In this document: in pieces, positions 56,510-64,000 of the stretch
Layout of the letters: each line of letters starts with the position of its first letter
Numbering within the stretch: position 1 is the first letter of the stretch
Assembly (NCBI RefSeq): GCF_900104945.1
Contig: NZ_LT629736.1
Location: 2,941,001 to 3,005,000 of the forward strand
DNA: 64,000 nucleotides
Direction of reading: 5' to 3'
DNA from: Halopseudomonas xinjiangensis
Lineage (GTDB): Bacteria > Pseudomonadota > Gammaproteobacteria > Pseudomonadales > Pseudomonadaceae
Made by a program: the position numbers and the translations under genes
The notes under the pieces: generated by a model
What the model was told of the DNA's origin: nothing
Seen by the model: the letters and a program-made list of their open reading frames with translations, nothing else
Database searches by the model: none

Positions 56510-57715
56510 ATGCAGCGGTTGTTGAACAAGCAGGTGGTGCTGGGCGTGAGCGGCGGAATCGCTGCCTACAAGAGCGCGGAACTGGTCCGGCGCCTGCGCG
56601 ACGCAGGCGCTCAGGTTCGGGTGGTGATGACCCAGGCTGCCCGCGAATTCATCACCCCGCTTACGCTGCAGGCTCTGTCGGGACATCCGGTGCACGGCGA
56701 TCTGCTCGACCCCGCCGCGGAAGCCGCGATGGGACACATCGAACTGGCTCGCTGGGCAGACCTGGTACTGATTGCCCCGGCTACCGCCGACCTGATGGCG
56801 CGTCTGGCGCAGGGACGCGGGGATGACCTGCTGACCACTCTGGTGCTGGCCACCGATGCGCAGGTGGCGATTGCACCAGCGATGAACCAGGCCATGTGGC
56901 GCGACCCCGCTACCCAAGCCAACCTTTCCCTGTTACTCCAGCGCGATGTGAAAGTCTTTGGCCCGGCTGCCGGGCAACAAGCCTGTGGCGACGTCGGTCC
57001 GGGCCGAATGCTCGAACCTGCCGAGATTGCCGCCCGCTCGGCCGAATGCTTCGAGCGCGGCCTGCTTGCAGGGCGGCACGTGCTGATCAATGCCGGTCCG
57101 ACCCGCGAGGCGATCGACCCAGTACGCTACATATCCAATCACAGCTCCGGGAAGATGGGCTTTGCGCTGGCCGAGGCGGCCGCCGAAGCCGGTGCTCGCG
57201 TGACGCTGGTAGCCGGTCCGGTCAATCTGCCGACACCGCCGCGCGTCGAGCGCGTCGATGTCATCACCGCCGTCGAGATGCTTGCTGCCTGCGAAGCCGC
57301 GCTGCCGGCAGACCTTTTCATCGGCTCGGCGGCCGTGGCCGATTACCGGCCTGTCACCTGTGCCGAGAGCAAGCTGAAAAAGGAGCCCGGTTCCGATGCC
57401 GGCATGACGCTGGAGCTGGTGCGCAACCCCGACATACTCGCCACGCTCGCCAATCACCCGCAGCGGCCCTGGTGCGTAGGCTTCGCCGCGGAGACCCACG
57501 ACGTGCTGGGCTACGCGACGGACAAGTTGCAGCGCAAGAATCTGGAACTGATAATCGCCAATGATGTCAGTTCGACATCAATCGGATTCAACAGCGACGA
57601 TAACGCGGTCACGCTGATCGATCGCAGCCTGAAACCCCAGGCGCTGCCGCAGGCGAGCAAACAGAAGCTGGCCAGGCAGATCGTCGCTTTTATTGCCGAC
57701 AAGCTGAACGCATAA
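56510..57715 (+). CDS. coaBC: Bifunctional phosphopantothenoylcysteine decarboxylase/synthetase
   Basis: 401 residues. CoaC domain (about 1-190) binds [21 protein letters not shown], catalytic His in [23 protein letters not shown], substrate clamp [16 protein letters not shown]. CoaB domain (about 190-401): [26 protein letters not shown] and KLKKEPG. Makes 4'-phosphopantetheine from phosphopantothenate, cysteine and CTP. Start ATG 56510 with GGGAGC before it. Same strand as dut, which follows after 14 bases. Confidence 0.96.
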   Translation: MQRLLNKQVVLGVSGGIAAYKSAELVRRLRDAGAQVRVVMTQAAREFITPLTLQALSGHPVHGDLLDPAAEAAMGHIELARWADLVLIAPATADLMARLAQGRGDDLLTTLVLATDAQVAIAPAMNQAMWRDPATQANLSLLLQRDVKVFGPAAGQQACGDVGPGRMLEPAEIAARSAECFERGLLAGRHVLINAGPTREAIDPVRYISNHSSGKMGFALAEAAAEAGARVTLVAGPVNLPTPPRVERVDVITAVEMLAACEAALPADLFIGSAAVADYRPVTCAESKLKKEPGSDAGMTLELVRNPDILATLANHPQRPWCVGFAAETHDVLGYATDKLQRKNLELIIANDVSSTSIGFNSDDNAVTLIDRSLKPQALPQASKQKLARQIVAFIADKLNA

Positions 57716-57729
57716 CAACAAGGACTGCC

Positions 57730-58185
57730 ATGCACGCTCTCAGAGCCCGCATTCTCGATGCCCGTCTGGGCGACCAGTGGCCGCTGCCGGCCTATGCCAC
57801 GCAGGGCTCGGCCGGCCTGGACCTGCGCGCCATGCTCGAGCAACCACTGACGCTGGAGCCCGGACAGACGCAACTGCTACCGACGGGCCTGGCTATTCAC
57901 ATTGCCGATCCCGGCCTGGCTGCATTGATCCTGCCACGGTCGGGACTGGGTCACAAACACGGCATCGTCCTCGGCAATCTGGTCGGACTGATCGACTCGG
58001 ACTACCAGGGCGAGCTGATGGTTTCCTGCTGGAATCGCGGGCAGACGGCATTCACCATCGAGCCCGGCGAACGCATCGCTCAATTGGTACTGGTGCCGGT
58101 TCTGCAGGCACGTATCGATATTGTCGACTCGTTCGACGACAGCACGCGCGGGGCCGGCGGATTCGGTCATACTGGCAGTCACTGA
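57730..58185 (+). CDS. dut: dUTP diphosphatase
   Basis: 151 residues, trimeric dUTPase. The five motifs are present: [43 protein letters not shown] and the flexible C-terminal end [12 protein letters not shown]. Hydrolyses dUTP to dUMP, keeping uracil out of DNA and feeding thymidylate synthesis. Lies between coaBC and algC. Confidence 0.97.
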   Translation: MHALRARILDARLGDQWPLPAYATQGSAGLDLRAMLEQPLTLEPGQTQLLPTGLAIHIADPGLAALILPRSGLGHKHGIVLGNLVGLIDSDYQGELMVSCWNRGQTAFTIEPGERIAQLVLVPVLQARIDIVDSFDDSTRGAGGFGHTGSH

Positions 58186-58217
58186 ACAATAATTCGAAGC
58201 AGGGAGGCGTTACGGAA

Positions 58218-61648
<3,431 letters not shown>

Positions 61649-61650
61649 CT

Positions 61651-62094
61651 ATGCAGCGCGAAGATTTCAGTCTCTGCCACCAGTTGCGCGTGCGCTGGTC
61701 GGAAGTCGACATGCAGGGCATCGTCTTCAATGGTCACTACCTGACCTATGCGGACATTGGCATCACCGAATACTTCCGTGCGCTGACTGCAAGCGGCGGT
61801 GGCGATACCGGCGCCAAGGGCGGTGACTTCTTCGCTGTGCGTACCCTTCTCGAATACCGCTCGCCTGCGGAAAATGACGACCTGCTGGATGTGCATGTGC
61901 GCATCGCTCGCCTGGGCAACTCGAGCATGCTGTTCGTCATCGGCATCTATCGCGACGACACACTCTTGCTGACCGGGGAAATTACTTACGTATACGCCGA
62001 TCAGCAGACTCGCCGACCGAAGCCGATTCCGGCGACATTCCGTGAGGCAGTGAAAGGCTATGAGCGGACCGCGCCGGAGGATGCGGCGAAGTAG
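61651..62094 (+). CDS. 4HBT-type hotdog acyl-CoA thioesterase
   Basis: 147 residues from ATG 61651, two bases after the argB stop. Signature RWSEVDMQGIVFNGHYLTYADIG with the catalytic Asp, then YRSPAENDDLLDVHVRIARLGNSSMLF. Paralogue of the protein at 5191. Acyl substrate unknown. Probably cotranscribed with argB. Confidence 0.87.
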   Translation: MQREDFSLCHQLRVRWSEVDMQGIVFNGHYLTYADIGITEYFRALTASGGGDTGAKGGDFFAVRTLLEYRSPAENDDLLDVHVRIARLGNSSMLFVIGIYRDDTLLLTGEITYVYADQQTRRPKPIPATFREAVKGYERTAPEDAAK

Positions 62095-62111
62095 CCGCTC
62101 GGCGCATCCGG

Positions 62112-62714
62112 CTACTGAGGCTGAAGGTCGCCGATCAGCGCGACCAGCCGATCCCGTTGACGGGCAAAGGCCTGATTGACGTCGATAATCTCATCGCGCT
62201 TGCTGGCGATCATCCGCTGCAGACGCAGCACTTCAGCGTCCACACCGCTCAATTCACTGATCAGCTGCGGATCGACCTGGCGGCCCGCACGCTCTTGGGC
62301 AGCGGCACGCGCCTGCAGCTCGTCACGCTGATCGCGCAATGCGGCGATGTTGCCTTCAGTCGTGGTGATGAGGTTTTCGATCTGGGTGATCTGCCGCTGG
62401 TGCGCTCGATCAAGATCGGTCGGGCTACTGTAGAGGCGCAGCAAGGTGGCATCGGAAGCGCGCTGACGTTCCTGATCGGCCCGAGCCCGACGAGTCGCTT
62501 CTCGCTCTTCGCGGGTCGGCGCGGCGGGGATCACCTGCTTCACTCGGCCCTGGGCGTCGAGCACTTCGTAGCCGCGACTGACGAATTCAGCCGGCACGCG
62601 GCTATCGAGAACGGTTGTCCCTCGGTCGTCGACGTAGCGATAGAGCTCCGCCTGCGCCAGAGCGGGCAGACTGCCCAACAGACCGAGACCTACCCAGCAC
62701 AGCAGCTTGCGCAT
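62112..62714 (-). CDS. Secreted DUF4124 protein with coiled coil
   Basis: 200 residues from ATG 62714. Signal peptide MRKLLCWVGLGLLGSLPALAQA, DUF4124 segment ELYRYVDDRGTTVLDSRVPAEFV, then a long charged helical region (about 75-200, rich in Arg, Gln, Glu) predicted to be coiled coil. Periplasmic, function unknown. Shares only the DUF4124 part with the M23 peptidase at 54096. An in-frame upstream Met at 62819 gives no signal peptide and is rejected. Confidence 0.8.
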   Translation of the reverse strand: MRKLLCWVGLGLLGSLPALAQAELYRYVDDRGTTVLDSRVPAEFVSRGYEVLDAQGRVKQVIPAAPTREEREATRRARADQERQRASDATLLRLYSSPTDLDRAHQRQITQIENLITTTEGNIAALRDQRDELQARAAAQERAGRQVDPQLISELSGVDAEVLRLQRMIASKRDEIIDVNQAFARQRDRLVALIGDLQPQ

Positions 62715-62757
62715 AATCCGGATACCCCATCCTGGAGCCTGACGCTCATGGTCTAAT

Positions 62758-63402
62758 TCAAATTCCGTACTGCGCCCGATACGCCTGCACGGCAGGCAAG
62801 TGGTGACGCAGCTCGGCATCCTCTTCGAGGAACGACAGGACCTGGGTAAGCGACACGATGCTGATCACCGGAATACCGAAATCACGTTCGACTTCCTGGA
62901 TGGCCGACAGCTGACCCTGGCCACGCTCTTCTCGATTCAACGCGATCATCACAGCGGCCGGAGTAGCTCCGGCGGCGCGGATGATTTCCATCACTTCACG
63001 TACCGCAGTGCCTGCGGTGATCACGTCATCGATGATCAACACCCGACCCTGCAGCGGAGCGCCTACCAGCGATCCGCCTTCGCCATGATCCTTGGCTTCC
63101 TTGCGGTTGAAACAATACGGCAGATTGCGATCGAAGCTTTCCGCCAGTGCTACCGAAGTAACGGCTGCAAGCGGAATTCCTTTATAGGCCGGTCCGAAAA
63201 TAACGTCCACTTCGTCCAGTTCGCTATGGATGAAAGCCTGCGCGTAGTAACGCGCCAACCGTCCAAGCGAGGTACCGTCATTGAACAGCCCCGCATTGAA
63301 AAAGTACGGACTTTTGCGGCCGGATTTGAGGGTGAACTCGCCGAAGCGCAGGACGTCCCGATCAAGCGCAAAACGAATGAACTCTCGTTGATATTCTTGC
63401 AT
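62758..63402 (-). CDS. pyrE: Orotate phosphoribosyltransferase
   Basis: 214 residues from ATG 63402 ([23 protein letters not shown]). PRPP motif [17 protein letters not shown] and [18 protein letters not shown] catalytic loop; [18 protein letters not shown] is family-typical. Makes OMP in pyrimidine synthesis. Frame is open upstream to 63444 through a T6 run, not used. Divergent from crc, as in P. aeruginosa. Confidence 0.96.
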   Translation of the reverse strand: MQEYQREFIRFALDRDVLRFGEFTLKSGRKSPYFFNAGLFNDGTSLGRLARYYAQAFIHSELDEVDVIFGPAYKGIPLAAVTSVALAESFDRNLPYCFNRKEAKDHGEGGSLVGAPLQGRVLIIDDVITAGTAVREVMEIIRAAGATPAAVMIALNREERGQGQLSAIQEVERDFGIPVISIVSLTQVLSFLEEDAELRHHLPAVQAYRAQYGI

Positions 63403-63471
63403 CCCACCCTCGTCTAACAAAAAACCCGCAAGCTCGGTTATCATACACGCTCGATTTCAGGGGAGCCATGC

Positions 63472-64000
63472 ATGCGAATAATCAGTCTGAATCTCAATGG
63501 CGTCGAGGCCGCTTCGGCCCGGGGTCTGTTCGACTGGCTACGCACGCAGGATGCCGATGTCATCTGCCTGCAGGACATTCGCGTTACCGCCCCCGAATTG
63601 GAGCAGGACCCGTACTGGATCGACGGTTACTGGCAGTACTGCTTCGAGGCGGAAGTGCCCAGCCAGGGTGGCGTTGCCATCTACACCAAGATTCAGCCGA
63701 AGGCGATCATCATGGGGCTCGGCTTCGAGCTGGCCGACCGTTACGGGCGCTTCATCCAGGCCGACTTCGACAAGGTCAGTATCGGCTGCCTGCTGCTGCC
63801 TTCCGGACGCAACGGCGATGCCGACCTGAACCAGAAATTCAAGTTCATGAACGAGTTCACCGGCTATCTGAACAAGCAGCGCCGCAAGCGCCGTGAATTC
63901 ATCTACTGCGGCTCGCTGCATGTGGCGCATCTGAAACTGGATGTGAAGAACTGGCGGGACTGTCAGCATCAGCCGGGGTTCATGGCGCCGGAACGGGCCT
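63472..64000 (+). CDS. crc: Catabolite repression control protein Crc, 3' end cut by the window
   Basis: 176 codons visible of about 260. Exonuclease III-like fold without nuclease activity in Pseudomonas; with Hfq it blocks translation of A-rich catabolic mRNAs until preferred carbon is gone, and CrcZ-type RNAs relieve it. Begins MRIISLNLNGVEAASARGLFDWL; contains GLGFELADRYGRFIQADFDKVSI and LNKQRRKRREFIYCGSLHVAHLKLDVKNW, all very close to Crc. Shine-Dalgarno CAGGGGAG; another ATG four bases earlier is out of frame. Confidence 0.95.
   Translation, partial: MRIISLNLNGVEAASARGLFDWLRTQDADVICLQDIRVTAPELEQDPYWIDGYWQYCFEAEVPSQGGVAIYTKIQPKAIIMGLGFELADRYGRFIQADFDKVSIGCLLLPSGRNGDADLNQKFKFMNEFTGYLNKQRRKRREFIYCGSLHVAHLKLDVKNWRDCQHQPGFMAPERA

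Noticed and set aside
57777-58217. Upstream extension of the algC frame through dut
   Set aside because: Lies wholly within dut in another frame and gives a low-complexity Gly/Arg/Thr product; the ATG at 58218 has a GGGAGG site.
63403-63450. Possible attenuator in the pyrE leader (T6 after a GC-rich stretch on the minus strand)
   Set aside because: I could not form a convincing stem before the T-run; the matching arms are only about four bases.

Overview
The window reads as a single contiguous piece of chromosome from a gammaproteobacterium of the Pseudomonas/Halopseudomonas group. It is GC-rich, gene-dense and carries several gene strings that I know from Pseudomonas chromosomes: metX-metW-DUF4426-rdgB-hemW, trmB-thiG-thiS, mtgA / rpoH-ftsX-ftsE-ftsY, the M16 peptidase pair-rsmD, laoR/laoCBA-coaD-fdx-ggt-mutM, and rpmG-rpmB-radC / coaBC-dut-algC-argB ... 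pyrE/crc. Species identity is inference. I see no rRNA, tRNA, insertion sequence, prophage, CRISPR array or integrase, and no stretch above 300 bases without a gene.

Layout. 0-3.8 kb: methionine biosynthesis and house-cleaning operon (metX cut by the left edge). 4-8.1 kb: iron-dependent alcohol dehydrogenase, hotdog thioesterase, glyoxalase I, a crotonase and trmB. 8.1-13.7 kb: thiamine thiazole synthesis (thiG, thiS), mtgA, rpoH, ftsX/ftsE. 13.7-19.6 kb: ftsY, a secreted M16 peptidase pair (one active, one lacking the zinc motif), rsmD and a YheT-like hydrolase. 19.6-24 kb: the long-chain alcohol oxidation genes laoR / laoC-laoB-laoA with a perfect palindromic operator between them. 24-29.8 kb: coaD, ferredoxin, ggt, mutM, a 447-residue permease and a PaaI-type thioesterase.

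30-43.8 kb is the most coherent catabolic block: 3-hydroxyacyl-CoA dehydrogenase + thiolase, acyl-CoA ligase + crotonase, an IclR-type regulator, a hydratase/dehydrogenase fusion, a pair of non-identical acyl-CoA dehydrogenases resembling the two pimeloyl-CoA dehydrogenase subunits, and etfBA. Together they could carry an acyl or dicarboxylyl substrate from activation to thiolysis and deliver electrons to ETF. A shared palindrome (TTTYGC-N3-GYGAAA, with one variant) lies before three of these transcription units and is a candidate IclR operator.

44-54 kb: a cyclase-family hydrolase, trhP (tRNA U34 hydroxylation), uppP, a diguanylate cyclase convergent with a GGDEF-EAL protein, desA, and a membrane protein + PQQ-type sugar dehydrogenase lipoprotein. 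FNR/ANR-like boxes precede trhP and both c-di-GMP genes, and a strong leftward terminator plus a second stem between the GGDEF-EAL gene and desA may mark a small RNA. 54-64 kb: M23 peptidase, ribosomal proteins L33/L28, radC, coaBC, dut, a membrane-anchored AlgC, argB, a second hotdog thioesterase, a DUF4124 coiled-coil protein, pyrE and the 5' part of crc.

No wholly unknown multi-gene system stands out. The best leads are regulatory (IclR operator set, rpoH leader hairpin, sRNA candidate, ANR-like boxes) and mechanistic (the heteromeric acyl-CoA dehydrogenase pair).
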